Part shown: in pieces, positions 8,700-19,871 of the stretch
How positions within the stretch are numbered: the stretch's first letter is position 1
Layout: the number at the start of each line of letters is the position of its first letter
Source: JADGRB01 sp963835825
GTDB lineage: Bacteria > Myxococcota_A > Polyangia > Fen-1088
DNA: 64,000 bases
NCBI GenBank assembly: GCA_963835825.1
Contig: CAWIGZ010000004.1
Span: 124,001-188,000, forward strand
Direction: 5' to 3'
Made by a program: the position numbers and the translations under genes
The notes under the pieces: generated by a model
What the model was told of the DNA's origin: nothing
The model's database searches: none
The model's input: the letters and a program-made list of their open reading frames with translations, nothing else

Positions 8700-10198
8700 C
8701 AGAACGAGCTGCGGCTGAGGACGTTGGCGATCGAAACGGTGAAGACGCCGACGTAGGTGTCGAGGCGAAGGCCGAGATCACCCGTGAGAGCGACGGGCGG
8801 CGACGTGAGCGCGTCCTCGTCGCTGGCCATCGCCAGCACGCCAAACGCCACGAAGGCGTCGCCGCCGTAGACCCACCCGTGGTGGCGCCAGACCGGCACC
8901 GCGTATTCGATCAGCAGCCGTCCCGCATAGTTGTCGTAGCGTTGGGATGCGATGGCGCTGCCGAGAAAGCTCGACGCCGGCTGGGTCGAGAAGTTGATCC
9001 CCAGCGCGCGGCGCGGCAGCAAGAGGTCCAGATCGCCGATGAAGAACCGGTCGAAATAGGGGGCATTGCCTTCGATCCCGCCCCCGAACAGGTGAAACCC
9101 GAGCGCATGCCCGTGCGGCATCTTCAGGTACCACGACCCGTCGAAGACCGTCTTCACGTAGCTGTAGGTTGAGCCGAGCAGCGAGGTGCCGGCCTCTGCG
9201 GAGAGCGCCAGCCGCATTCCGGAGCGCGGCAGCACGGGATCCGAGCGGGTGTCGTAGTCGAGGCTGGCAGCGACGGTGCCAACCCGGCTGGACCCGTCCT
9301 GGATCATGAAGTCGATGGGCACCGAGGTCCCGTCGGCCAGCGTCCGCGACTGCCAGGCCGGGGGCGGCAGTGTCGCCGAGAGCTCCTCGACCCGGACGGC
9401 CGCGGTGACGTGCAGGTTGTGGGGGAGCATCTTGCCGGCGGTCAGCACGCCGCCGGCCCGACGGACCCGGGTGGCGACGAAGCGCCCCGGATCGGCGTCG
9501 CTGTCCGGCCCGGACGTCCGGTAGAACTCGCTGCCGTCGTTGTAGAGCGCCGTCACCGACAGGCCGACGCCGTTGGGACCGCCCAGCGGGGGAACGCCGA
9601 CGTGCAGCCGCAGCCCCAGCCCGGCGTGAGCTTCGGGCACCACCGGCTTGGTCGAGACGACGAAGCCGCCTCCCAGGTTGATGCCGCGGCCGAGGAAGTT
9701 CGTCTCCGAGACGTCGGCGCCGCCCCAGAACAGCGTCGCCTCACTGGTGGCCGGGAAGAGCTCGTTGATGACCAGCGTGCCGCGCTCCTCGACCTCGACG
9801 ATCAGCACCACCGCCCCCCGCGTCGATCCCCGCGCCACCGAGAGATGGACATCGAGAAAGTATCCGAGCGAGAGCAGCCGGTAGCGCGCGGCCTCGACCC
9901 GGGCGTCGGAGGCATCCAGGGAGACGCCGGGACCGAGGCCCATCACCGCCAGCTCGCCGACGATGAGCGAGGTCGTCGTCTTGCGGTTCCCGGTGACGGT
10001 CACCGCTTCGATGACGTAGCGGGGGCCGAAGCGCGGATCGCTGAACGCCACGGCGTCGGCCACGGAGGCGCCGGTGGCATTGGCCAGGTCGACGGTGTCG
10101 GCCCCGGCGGCGTCTGGGGATCCGGCCGCGAGGGCCGCGGTCGCGCCCAGCAACGAGATCGCAACGGCGACGAGGCGGGCGCCGGCCCGGGCGAGCAT
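8699..10198 (-). CDS. Omp85-superfamily outer membrane protein (BamA/TamA-like)
   Basis: 499 residues: a signal peptide (about 1-25), one POTRA-like region (RYVIEAVTVTGNRKTTTSLIVGEL ... YFLDVHLSV, about 55-135), then a 16-strand-type surface-antigen barrel (SLDYDTRSDPVLPRSGMRLALSAE is the conserved strand). The final residue is Phe, the usual BAM recognition signal. The single clear POTRA is fewer than in BamA, so this is a secondary Omp85 paralogue that may insert or secrete a particular envelope protein. It is first in an operon with DUF4390 and the NtrY-like kinase, which suggests envelope-stress sensing. The frame is intact. Confidence 0.85.
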   Translation of the reverse strand: MLARAGARLVAVAISLLGATAALAAGSPDAAGADTVDLANATGASVADAVAFSDPRFGPRYVIEAVTVTGNRKTTTSLIVGELAVMGLGPGVSLDASDARVEAARYRLLSLGYFLDVHLSVARGSTRGAVVLIVEVEERGTLVINELFPATSEATLFWGGADVSETNFLGRGINLGGGFVVSTKPVVPEAHAGLGLRLHVGVPPLGGPNGVGLSVTALYNDGSEFYRTSGPDSDADPGRFVATRVRRAGGVLTAGKMLPHNLHVTAAVRVEELSATLPPPAWQSRTLADGTSVPIDFMIQDGSSRVGTVAASLDYDTRSDPVLPRSGMRLALSAEAGTSLLGSTYSYVKTVFDGSWYLKMPHGHALGFHLFGGGIEGNAPYFDRFFIGDLDLLLPRRALGINFSTQPASSFLGSAIASQRYDNYAGRLLIEYAVPVWRHHGWVYGGDAFVAFGVLAMASDEDALTSPPVALTGDLGLRLDTYVGVFTVSIANVLSRSSF

Positions 10199-10285
10199 GC
10201 CGCAGCATACCCCGACCGAGGAGTTTCGAGCGTGAGCGAAGCAACGGCCGCCGTCGATTGCTTCGGGCGCGGACTGCCGCTCGCG

Positions 10286-10747
10286 CTAGAGCAGCCTTCT
10301 GGTCAGCTTGAGGTCGGTCAGCGAATCGTAGGTGCGCACCTGCTCGGGGAGGATCTCACGCGCCACCAGGGTGCGCGTGTCGCGATCCAGCTTGCAGACG
10401 TCGTCGAGGTAATGCTTGAGCCCGCGATCCTCGCTGGCCTCCAGCGCCATGATCGCGGCGTCCGCCGAGTCGCCCCCCGCTCTCGGCCCAGCCGGCGAGA
10501 TCGTCTCCGAGGACTCACCGTCGTCGTCCTCTTCGTCTTTCAGTGGCTGGTTGGGATCCCCGCCGAGGAAACGAATTCGCTGCTCCAGGGTGGCGATCCG
10601 CCGCTCGTGCGACGCCAGACAGGCGCGCAGCTCATCACCGTCAGGGGCCTCCGCAAATCCGGGCAGCGCGCGCCGGTAGCTGGCCACGGTCGCCAGCTCA
10701 TCGTGCAGGAACGCGATCAGCGTCCGAATGCTTGCTTGCTGTCCCAT
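10286..10747 (-). CDS. Small helical protein, possibly ferritin-like fold
   Basis: About 153 residues, all helical with an acidic linker (DEEDDDGESSE). The first helices (FLHDELATVASYRRALPGF and CLASHERRIATLEQRIRFLGG) resemble four-helix ferritin-like or DUF2383-type proteins, but no full metal-ligand set is evident. The ATG at 10747 is preferred; a GTG four codons earlier is possible. It stands alone between the Omp85 operon and recQ. Function unknown. Confidence 0.6.
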   Translation of the reverse strand: MGQQASIRTLIAFLHDELATVASYRRALPGFAEAPDGDELRACLASHERRIATLEQRIRFLGGDPNQPLKDEEDDDGESSETISPAGPRAGGDSADAAIMALEASEDRGLKHYLDDVCKLDRDTRTLVAREILPEQVRTYDSLTDLKLTRRLL

Positions 10748-10816
10748 TACCTCTTCCACGCCTCCCGCCCTTCACGCCCGCCTGCCGCCAGCCTGTCTGT
10801 CGCCCCGAAACCCCGT

Positions 10817-12689
10817 TCAAACTTGACCATCCTCGGCGATCCGTGAAGAGGGGCCATGCCCCACCAGGTCCAGCAAGGCATCGCCGTACAGCTCGAGCTT
10901 CTTCGGCCCGATGCCGGAGATCCTGAGCAGCGCGTCGGCGGAGCGTCGGCCGTTCTTCGGCGATCCGCATCAGCGTCGCGTCACTGAACACGACGTAGGC
11001 CGGCACGCTGCGCGCAACGGCCAGCGATCTGCGCAGCGTCTTCAGTCGGTCGAACAGCTCGGCGGTTTCCACCGTCAGCTCCTCGGGCGCCCGGGGCGGC
11101 CGGTCTGTCGCGCCCGCCACGGGGCGCCGGGGAGCGCGGCGAGCCGTCCGGGCCGCCGCCAGCGGGTCCAGGCCCGCGCAGCTGTCGCACGACTCGTCAC
11201 AGCGATCGATCTGCTCGCCGAGGTGGCGGACCACCAGCCGGTGGCGGCAGTCGCGCGCCGAGGCGAAGGCGAACATCTCGCGGATCTGATCGCGCTGGCG
11301 GGCCAGCGCCGCCGGATCCACGTCGTCGCCCGGCCGCTCGCCGAACCGATCGAACGCCATCACGTCGGCCCACGAATAGAACAGGATGCAGTCGCTCGGC
11401 ATCCCGTCGCGGCCGGCGCGGCCGATCTCCTGGTAGTAGCTCTCGATCGAGCGGGGCATGTCCCGGTGGATCACGTAGCGGACGTTCGACTTGTCGATCC
11501 CCATCCCGAACGCCACGGTCGCCACCACCACGTCGACCTCGTCGCGCGCAAAGGCGTCCTGGACCCGCGTCCGCTCGGCCGGATCGAGGCCGGCGTGATA
11601 GGCGGCGGCCGCGATGCCGCTGTCGCGCAGGTGCTCGGCCAGCGACTCGCAGGCCTTGCGCGACAGCGCGTAGACGATCCCGCTCTGCCCGCGCCGCGCG
11701 TGCACGAGGGCGGTAATCGCCGAGCGAACACCCTTCGTGCCCGCGCTGGCCTTTCCGTCGTGCTCCCCCTTGCGGTACATCGAGATGTGGAGGTTCGGGC
11801 GGAAGAAGCGCCCGCGGAAGCAGGCCGGATCGATCATCGCCAGCTGCCCGATGATGTCGGCGGTGACGGCCGGCGTGGCGGTGGCGGTCAGCGCCAGCAT
11901 CGGCACGCCGCCGAACTTGCGCTTGAGGCCGGTCAGGTTCCGGTAGGCCGGCCGGAAGTCGTGCCCCCACTGGCTGATGCAATGAGCCTCGTCGACGGCG
12001 ATGAGGCGCAGGTCGAGGCCGCCGAGGACGCGCCCCACCGACGCCTCGATCCCCTCGGGCGCCGCGTAGCAGAGCTCGTACTCGCCGGCCGAGAGCGCCC
12101 GGACCCGCCGCTGGCGCTCGTCGGACGGCAGCGACGCCGACAGGTAGGTCGCGCGCAACCCGACCTCCGTCATGGCGTCGACCTGATCCTTCATGAGCGC
12201 GATGAGCGGCGAGACCACCAGCGTGATTCCGCCCAGGACCCGGGCCGGGATCTGGTAGGTGAGCGACTTTCCGGCGCCCGTCGGCATGACTCCCACGCAG
12301 TCCCGACCCGCAAGGAGCGTCTCGATGATCTCCAGCTGACCGGCCCGGAAGGACGGGTAACCGAACACGTCGCGCAGGACCTCCAGCGGGGGAGGTCCGG
12401 CAGAGAGCGCCGCGGGCGGCCGCGAAGAGAGCGCCGGCGGGGGAGCTCTCCGCGGCGCCGCCAGGGCCTGGCCGACTTCCCGCAGCAGACTGACGGTAGC
12501 CGGGGTGAACGCCTCGGGGCGCCGCCTGAAGACCTGGCGCAGCTCGCTCAGCGTGCCGTCGCAGGCCGCCCGCAGCGCCAGATCGCCCTGGTTGCCGGCG
12601 CGCCACCGCTCCGCCAGCGCGCGCGCCGCGGCGTCGATGTCGGCGGCGGTCGTCGCCTCGGAAGGACCAGTTTCGCTCGCGATCTCCAT
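10817..12689 (-). CDS. recQ: ATP-dependent DNA helicase RecQ, frameshifted near C-terminus
   Basis: A 3'-5' helicase for repair and recombination. After an 85-residue extension unique to this protein come FGYPSFRAGQLEII (motif 0), GVMPTGAGKSLTYQIP (Walker A), DEAHCISQWGHDFRP (motif II), TATATP, then the second RecA domain with GMGIDKSNVRYVIH and QEIGRAGRDG. Zinc-binding cysteines follow (CRHRL, CDESCDSC). No winged-helix RQC domain is evident before a C-terminal HRDC domain (LKTLRRSLA ... ISGIGPKKLELYGDAL). The HRDC part needs one extra base removed near 10946, giving 623 residues. The ATG at 12689 is inferred; the open frame beyond it is only antisense to the DoxX gene. Confidence 0.9.
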
Positions 12690-12773
12690 GGGGCCGTTAT
12701 CGGCGTCCACGTTAACGAAGTGGCTTGTTGCCGTCGAGAGCGCGGTTACGTTTCGTTCGGAGGGGACGGGACG

Positions 12774-13193
12774 ATGGAAGAAGTGTTCTTGGCGGCACGG
12801 ATGCTGGCGGGCGGCTTTTACCTTTTGAGCGCGTATCATCACTTCGCCGACCTGCAGTCGCTGGCTCGATACGCCGGGTCGATGGGCGTTCCCCTCCCCG
12901 CGGCGGCCGTCGCCGTCGCCGGCGTCCTGCTCGCCATCGCCGGCGTCACGCTGATCCTCGGGATCTACCCCGACGTCGGGATCGCGGCGTTGATCCTCTT
13001 CTTCGTGCCCGTCACGGTCGTCATGCACGCCTTCTGGGCCGACCACGACCCGGTGATGCGTCAGATCGATCTGGTCAACTTCGGCAAGAACGTGGCGCTT
13101 TTGGGATCGTCGCTGATGTTCGCCATCGTGCCGCGTCCGTGGGCCTACAGCCTGGAACGCCGGGCGCACCTGCCGGTCAAGGTCCCCGCCTGA
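12774..13193 (+). CDS. DoxX-family membrane protein
   Basis: 139 residues with four hydrophobic segments (about 5-20, 42-62, 68-88, 105-125), the DoxX layout: ARMLAGGFYLLSAYHHF, then GVLLAIAGVTLIL, ALILFFVPVTVVMHAF, NVALLGSSLMFAI. Family members are small inner-membrane proteins sometimes linked to quinone or thiosulfate oxidation; the role here is unknown. The ATG at 12774 follows GGAGGGGA. It is divergent from recQ across an 84-base gap that must hold both promoters. Confidence 0.8.
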   Translation: MEEVFLAARMLAGGFYLLSAYHHFADLQSLARYAGSMGVPLPAAAVAVAGVLLAIAGVTLILGIYPDVGIAALILFFVPVTVVMHAFWADHDPVMRQIDLVNFGKNVALLGSSLMFAIVPRPWAYSLERRAHLPVKVPA

Positions 13194-13206
13194 CGACCGG
13201 CCGCCT

Positions 13207-14055
13207 TCAGGAGCTGGCCGACGTGTAGAGGCCCAGGGCGCGGCGCCAGACCCGGCGGGCGATGGCCGCGAAGATCAGGCCGCCGGCCAGCGCCGCCAGG
13301 GCCGTCTTGCCGTCGAGCCGCCCCAGCAGCGCCATGGCCGGGTAGGTGGTCAGAAGCGCGATCGGGAACACGAAGGTGAAGACGATCCGCAGCGCGCCGC
13401 GGAACACGGTGATGGGCCAGCGGGCAGCGTCGAACAGCGATCCGAACAGGTAGGAGAGGTTGTCGACCTTCACCACCCAGAACGAAGCGCTCACCACCAG
13501 GATCCAGAACGAATACAGAATGACCACCGCCAGCACCAGGAAGGCCAGGCCGGCCCCGACCCCCAGCGCGCTTGGCCAGCGACCCAGCTTGGTGAAGGCG
13601 TAACCGAAGATGGCCAGCGCGCCGAACACGTCCACCACGTGCCAAGGTTCGATCTTGGCGGTCGAGACCAGGAACTGCGCGTCGGCCGGCTTGAGCAGGA
13701 AGAAGTCGAGCGTGCCGTTCCGGACATGCTCGACCACGGCGGTGAGGCTGGGGCTGACGGCGCCTTCCAGGACCGCGTGCAGGAGGGTGAACCAGCCGAC
13801 GACCACCAGCGATTCGGGGAAGGACCAGCCGGCGACGGTGCGTCGCACACCGAAGACCACCAGGACGGGCGCCAGGGTCACCGCCATCCAGAGGATCGCG
13901 ATGAGGCCGCGCACCACGAAATCGGTGCGGTACTGCATGGCGGTCAGCGCCGAGATCGCCAGCTGCACGCGGAAGAGCGCCGTGTAGCGGCGCAGCACCG
14001 CGATGGGGCCGGAGGGGCGGGGGACGACGGCGGCGTCGGAGGGCACGTCATCCAC
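13207..14055 (-). CDS. ABC-2 type transporter permease (COG3694-like)
   Basis: 282 residues with six hydrophobic segments. The text RTDFVVRGLIAILWMAVTLAP and VRNGTLDFFLLKPADAQF is typical of the DUF990 class of ABC-2 permeases found in pairs with a YbhF-like ATPase. It overlaps the end of the next permease by 8 bases, so it is the last gene of a three-gene operon (ATPase, permease, permease). Substrate is unknown; export rather than import is inferred from the class. Confidence 0.85.
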   Translation of the reverse strand: MDDVPSDAAVVPRPSGPIAVLRRYTALFRVQLAISALTAMQYRTDFVVRGLIAILWMAVTLAPVLVVFGVRRTVAGWSFPESLVVVGWFTLLHAVLEGAVSPSLTAVVEHVRNGTLDFFLLKPADAQFLVSTAKIEPWHVVDVFGALAIFGYAFTKLGRWPSALGVGAGLAFLVLAVVILYSFWILVVSASFWVVKVDNLSYLFGSLFDAARWPITVFRGALRIVFTFVFPIALLTTYPAMALLGRLDGKTALAALAGGLIFAAIARRVWRRALGLYTSASS

Positions 14056-14896
14056 CGTAGGCCGAGAAGGTCCGCAGGCCCACCCGCCAGACCCAGTGCG
14101 CCGCCAGGCCGAAGAGGGCCACGTACCCCCACTGGGCGCCGAGCGCCAGGGCGGCTTCGTGGCGTCCCAGGAGCCCGACCAGCGTCTCCACCGGAAACCC
14201 GAGCATGAACCGAAACGGCAGCACGTTGGCGGCGCCGCGCACCCAGTGCGGCAGCGCCTCCAGCGGGACCAGGTAGCCCGAGAAGATGGCGTGCACGCCC
14301 AACCAGAGCTCGAAGATCCCCAGCGCGCTCTCGGCGAAGAAGGCCAGCGATCCCATCAGCACCATCGAGAAGAAGATCAGCAGCCAGGCGCCCACCAGCG
14401 ACGCCAGCAGGATGACCAGCAACACGGGATCGTGCCGCAGCAGCCGATCCCAGCCGCTGTAGAGCATGATCGCCACGACCGGCGAGATGACCGCCGCGCG
14501 CATCGGCACCGCCGACAGGTGCTCGGCGGCCAGCGCCAGGATCGGGTGGATGGGCCGGAGCAGCTTGGCCGACAGCGTCCCGTCGCGGATCTCCATCGAG
14601 AGCTGCCAGACCGCCCAGTTGCTGGTCAAGAGGCGCACCGCCAGCACCCCCAGGTAGTAGGCGGTGAAGGCGCGCTGATCGAAGCGGCCGACCGGGCCGT
14701 CCGCCGCCACCGCGTGCCAGATCGCCAGCATCACCAGCGGCATGTTGGTGGTGAGGATCCAGACCAGGAACTCGGCACGGTAGGCGACCACCTCGGAGAC
14801 GCCGACGCGCAGCAGGGTGGGAAACGCCTTCGCGGCGCGACCGAGCTCGGTGCCGAGCCCGGGGCGTGCGGGAGGGGCAGGAGCGGGGGCGGTCAT
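14048..14896 (-). CDS. ABC-2 type transporter permease (COG4587-like)
   Basis: 282 residues with about six membrane spans. It is recognised by YRAEFLVWILTTNMPLVMLAIW, QLSMEIRDGTLSAKLLRPIHP and FFAESALGIFELW, the companion class to the following permease. The ATG at 14896 overlaps the stop of the ATPase gene in the four-base arrangement ATGA, which suggests coupled translation. The two similarly sized but different permeases probably form a heterodimeric exporter. Confidence 0.86.
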   Translation of the reverse strand: MTAPAPAPPARPGLGTELGRAAKAFPTLLRVGVSEVVAYRAEFLVWILTTNMPLVMLAIWHAVAADGPVGRFDQRAFTAYYLGVLAVRLLTSNWAVWQLSMEIRDGTLSAKLLRPIHPILALAAEHLSAVPMRAAVISPVVAIMLYSGWDRLLRHDPVLLVILLASLVGAWLLIFFSMVLMGSLAFFAESALGIFELWLGVHAIFSGYLVPLEALPHWVRGAANVLPFRFMLGFPVETLVGLLGRHEAALALGAQWGYVALFGLAAHWVWRVGLRTFSAYGG

Positions 14897-15991
14897 TCGT
14901 GCGCGTGCGTCTCGTCGCGCGGTTCGGTCGCGGCCTGCGCGTCCTTGTCCTGCGCGGCTTCGACCTGCGCGTCTTTGTTCTGCGCGCCCTTGGCCTGCGC
15001 GGCCTTCGCCCGGGCGCCGAACAGCTCGCGCATCACCTCCTCCAGCGGCGCCTCCTCGATCGTGAGGTCGACGATCGGCAGCGCAGCCAGGGCGTCGCGG
15101 ACCACCGTCTGCAGACGCGGCTGCGGAACGGACAGCACGGCGCGCGCCGCGTCGGCCGAGACGATGGTCCCCAGCTTCTCCAGATCGGCCCGCTCGACCG
15201 TCCGTGACAGTCGAATGGTGAGACGCTTGTCGGGCCGCACCCGTCGCGCCAGCTCCTGCAGATCGCCGTCGTAGATGAGCCGGCCGTGGTCGATGACCAC
15301 CACCCGCGGGCAGAGCGCGACCACGTCGTCCATGTAGTGGCTGGTGAGCAGCACCGCCGCGCCGAACCGCACGTTGTAGTCGCTGGATGAAGTCGCGCAT
15401 CTTGGCCTGCATCGAGACGTCGAGCCCGATGGTCGGCTCGTCGAGGAACAGCACCCGCGGGCGGTGCAGCAGCGCGGCCACCAGCTCGCACTTCATCCGC
15501 TCGCCCAGCGACAGCTGCCGGGTCGGCTTGTTGACGAGGTCCCCGATCTCCAGAAGCTCGACCAGCGCCCGCACCGTCTCGTCGGCCTGGGCGCGCGGAA
15601 TGTCGTAGATCGCGCGGTTCATGGCGTAGGTCTCCGACGGCGGCAGGTCCCAGAGCAGCTGCTGCTTTTGCCCCATCACCAGCGTGATGAGCTGCAGGAA
15701 CCGTGGGTCGCGATCCTGAGGGACGTACGACCCGACCCTCACCGCGCCCGACGTGGGGTGCAGCAGGCCAGCCAGGATCTTGAGCGTGGTGGTCTTCCCG
15801 GCGCCGTTGGGACCGAGAAAGCCGACCCGTTCTCCCTCGCCGATCTGGAACGACAGCTCCTCGACAGCCTTGACGTGCTCGTACTTCCTGCTGAGCACCG
15901 AGCGCAGGGCCGCGCCCAGGCCCGGGGGGCGCTTGTGGACCCGGTAGCTCTTCGAGAGGTCGCGGACGTCGATCAGCGGGTCGGGAGGCAT
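14893..15991 (-). CDS. ABC transporter ATPase (YbhF/COG4586-like), frameshifted
   Basis: Walker A GPNGAGKTTTLK (about residue 62), Q-loop region, signature LSLGERMKCELVAALLH, Walker B VLFLDEPTIGLD, and the switch His in LLTSHYMDD. One extra base near 15380 splits the gene just after Walker B; corrected length is 365. The ATG at 15991 begins MPPDPLIDVRDLSKSY. The C-terminal 40 residues are a low-complexity Ala-Gln-Lys-Asp tail with repeated KDAQ-type units, ending in DETHAHE, not usual for the family. It energises the two permeases encoded immediately downstream. Confidence 0.88.
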
Positions 15992-16081
15992 GAGGTGAGG
16001 ACTGGAAGTGGCTGAGGCAGGGCTTGCGCGGTTTGGACGTGGGCGGGAAGGCTCAATCGTACACAAGTAACCCGACCCAGA

Positions 16082-16101
16082 GCAGAGTTACGCGCGTGTA
16101 A
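16082..16101. promoter_or_regulatory. Short inverted repeat upstream of receiver gene
   Basis: GTTACGCGCGTGTAAC lies in the gap between the divergent ABC-transporter and receiver genes. Its arms are GTTAC/GTAAC around a GC core. A second GTAAC lies about 20 bases earlier. It could be an operator, but no -10/-35 pair stands out nearby. Confidence 0.25.
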
Positions 16102-16186
16102 CCAGAACGGTGAGCTTTGTAGCGCGCGGCGTGATCGCCGACCGCACCGTCGGGGTGGTGTCATTCTTGCTCGACTCACCATTGTG

Positions 16187-16618
16187 ATGAATATCGACGT
16201 GGGAAGCGGGGAGGTGGGTAAGCGGCGGGAGACAATCCTGATCGTCGACGACGATCGGGACGCACGCGAGCTCATCGGTCAGCTACTGGCTGAGGCGGGC
16301 TACCTGGTCGAGGTGGCGGCGGACGGCTTCGAAGCGATGGCCAAGCTGCCGCGCGCGCTCCCGGACCTGGTATTGACCGATCTGCGCATGCCCGGCATGC
16401 ACGGGATCGACCTGGCGCAGCGGATCCGGCAGCAGAGCGATGTTCCCGTGGTGCTCACCACCGGGAACGAGACCTTCGATCTTTGCACCTCGTCCGAGGC
16501 ATACGGCGCGGTTGCTTGCCTGATGAAGCCGATCAACCTGGACGACCTGCTCTGGACAATCGAATGCGCGCTGGCCTGCCGCCGTGCCGACGACGGGGCC
16601 AGCTCGCTGGTGGCGTGA
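16187..16618 (+). CDS. Stand-alone response-regulator receiver
   Basis: 143 residues containing a single receiver domain with a 15-residue N-terminal lead. Acidic pocket DDD at about 21-23, phospho-acceptor Asp at 65 in LTDLRMPGMHG, switch Thr in VVLTTGNE, and Lys in CLMKPINLDDLL. There is no output domain, so it acts either as a CheY/Spo0F-like relay or as a partner of a hybrid kinase. The start is uncertain between GTG 16184 and ATG 16187; neither has a strong ribosome-binding site. Confidence 0.85.
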   Translation: MNIDVGSGEVGKRRETILIVDDDRDARELIGQLLAEAGYLVEVAADGFEAMAKLPRALPDLVLTDLRMPGMHGIDLAQRIRQQSDVPVVLTTGNETFDLCTSSEAYGAVACLMKPINLDDLLWTIECALACRRADDGASSLVA

Positions 16619-16761
16619 TTTCTTTGGGCGACGGTGAGGATCGACCAGGATCCGTTTCACCGTCTTCAGGTCCACGCTCCGGAGCGCTCGCCGGAGCCGT
16701 GGGCGCGAACCTCGGAGCCGTCCCGCTTGACCTTCCGTCCCGGCGCTGGCAGGAAGGCGCG

Positions 16762-17945
16762 ATGCCCAGCCAGGTCATCGCCGCCCGGATCCGCGGGTTC
16801 ATCTGCCTCAACGCCCATCCCGGCCGGTTGTGCCGCCAACGTCGACGCGGAGATCGCCGTCGCCCAGCAGGGGGCCCGCGGCACCGGGCTCGGCGCCGCG
16901 CTGGTGATCGGCGGCAGCACCGGCTACGGGCTCTCCAGCCTGCTGAGCGCCGTGTTCGGCTACGGCGCCCAGGGGACGGTGGTCTGTCTGGAACGGCCGC
17001 CCCAGGGGGAGAAGACGGCGTCGGCCGGCTGGTACAACCTGGCGGCGGCCCAGACGCCGGGCGCGGGCCGCTGGTCGCGAGATCGCGGTCGTCAACGGCG
17101 ATGCGTTCAGCCGCGAAATCAAGGATCAGACCCTGGCGCGGCTCAAGCAGGGTGGGCGGAAGCTCGACCTGGTCGTCTACAGCCTGGCGGCACCGAGGCG
17201 CGTCGATGCCAAGGACGGCGTCAGCTACAGCTCGGTCTTGAAGCCGCTCGGCGAGCCGTTTCGCAGCAAGAGCATCAACCTCGGCAACGAGCAGGTGGTG
17301 ACGGTGGAAATCGCGCCCGCCTCGGACGCCGAAGTGGCGGCGACCCGCAAGGTCATGGGGGGCGAGGACTTCGCCGACTGGGTGCGCGCACTGGCGGACG
17401 CCGACCTCCTGGCGCCGGGCTGCCGCGCGGTGGCCTACAGCTACATCGGCCCGGCGCTGACCTTCCCCATCTACCGCTCGGGGACCATCGGCAAGGCCAA
17501 GGAAGACCTGGAGAAGACGACCGCGGAGCTGTCTGCGATGCTGGCGGCGCGGGTGGGCGGTGCCGCTTACGTGAGCGTCAACAAGGGGCTCGTCACGCAG
17601 GCCTCGTCGGCCATCCCGGTCGTGCCCCTCTACATCAGTCTGCTCTACAAGGTGATGAAGGCGGCCGGGACGCACGAGGGGACCGCCCAGCAGATCGCGC
17701 GCCTGTTTCGCGACCACCTCGGCCCTGGCCGGCAGCCTCGCACCGACAGCGAAGGACGCATTCGGCTCGACGATCTCGAGCTTGCGCCGGACATTCAGGC
17801 GCAGGTGACCGCGCTGTGGGACCAGGTCACGACCGAGAACCTCGCCTCGCTGTCCGACTACGCGGGGTTCCGGACCGAGTTTCGAAAGCTGTTCGGGTTC
17901 GAGGTCCCGGGCGTCGACTACGCGCTGCCCGTCGAGATTGGTTAG
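16762..17945 (+). CDS. fabV: Trans-2-enoyl-ACP/CoA reductase FabV, frameshifted
   Basis: NADH-dependent enoyl reductase catalysing the last step of the fatty-acid elongation cycle; the FabV class is resistant to triclosan. Motifs: IRGFICLNAHP, ALVIGGSTGYGLSS (dinucleotide fold), VNGDAFS, then VVYSLAAPRR and AYSYIGPALTFPIYRSGTIG with the catalytic YX8K arrangement. Two extra bases, near 16820 and 17068, split the gene into three frames. The corrected length is 393 residues, the FabV norm. The ATG at 16762 follows AGGAAGG. No other fatty-acid gene is adjacent. Confidence 0.88.
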
Positions 17946-17953
17946 GTTCTAAC

Positions 17954-18020
17954 TTCGGGACCCTGGGAGGGTCCCCGCGCCCCCCGCGAACAGCTCGCGC
18001 CGGCGAAGCCGTCGCGAGCC
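17954..18020 (+). repeat. Dispersed hairpin element, copy 1 (probable terminator)
   Basis: GGGACCC (17957-17963) and GGGTCCC (17969-17975) form a perfect 7-bp stem with loop TGGGA, followed by a GC-rich tract (CCCCCCGCGAA, then CCGGCGAAGCCGTC). The same layout recurs at 28446, and in a diverged form at 60124 and 62001. Here it lies between the convergent fabV and OmpA genes. There is no U-tract, so it is either a non-canonical terminator or a REP-like element. Confidence 0.7.
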
Positions 18021-18028
18021 TTCGGGCG

Positions 18029-19667
<1,639 letters not shown>

Positions 19668-19790
19668 GGGCGACGACTATAGACCTGTTTGGCCCATTGC
19701 GAAAAGACCGCACCGACGGTGATTTGCTCGCCGGTGTAGGGCGATCGCCGGTCGATGTAGGCGGCGCAACTCCTAGTACGTAAAGGGGTG

Positions 19791-19837
19791 TTGTCCCGGC
19801 GGCAGAGGGCGCGCTATAAGCTCTCCGCTGCCGCCGG
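19791..19837 (+). promoter_or_regulatory. Candidate promoter and overlapping inverted repeat for the CxxCH gene
   Basis: TTGTCC (19791-19796) and TATAAG (19815-19820) are spaced 18 bases apart, a plausible housekeeping-sigma promoter, in a region otherwise poor in such boxes. A 10-bp perfect inverted repeat, CCGGCGGCAG (19796-19805) and CTGCCGCCGG (19828-19837), brackets the -10 box. It could be an operator, or a hairpin at the 5' end of the transcript. The coding start is 35 bases downstream. Confidence 0.4.
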
Positions 19838-19871
19838 TACGTCCTTCGCCCCTGCCGACCGAGGAGATTTC

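Noticed and set aside
10911..12773. Long plus-strand frame fused upstream of DoxX
   Set aside because: It is antisense to recQ. DoxX homology begins exactly at the ATG at 12774, which has its own ribosome-binding site.
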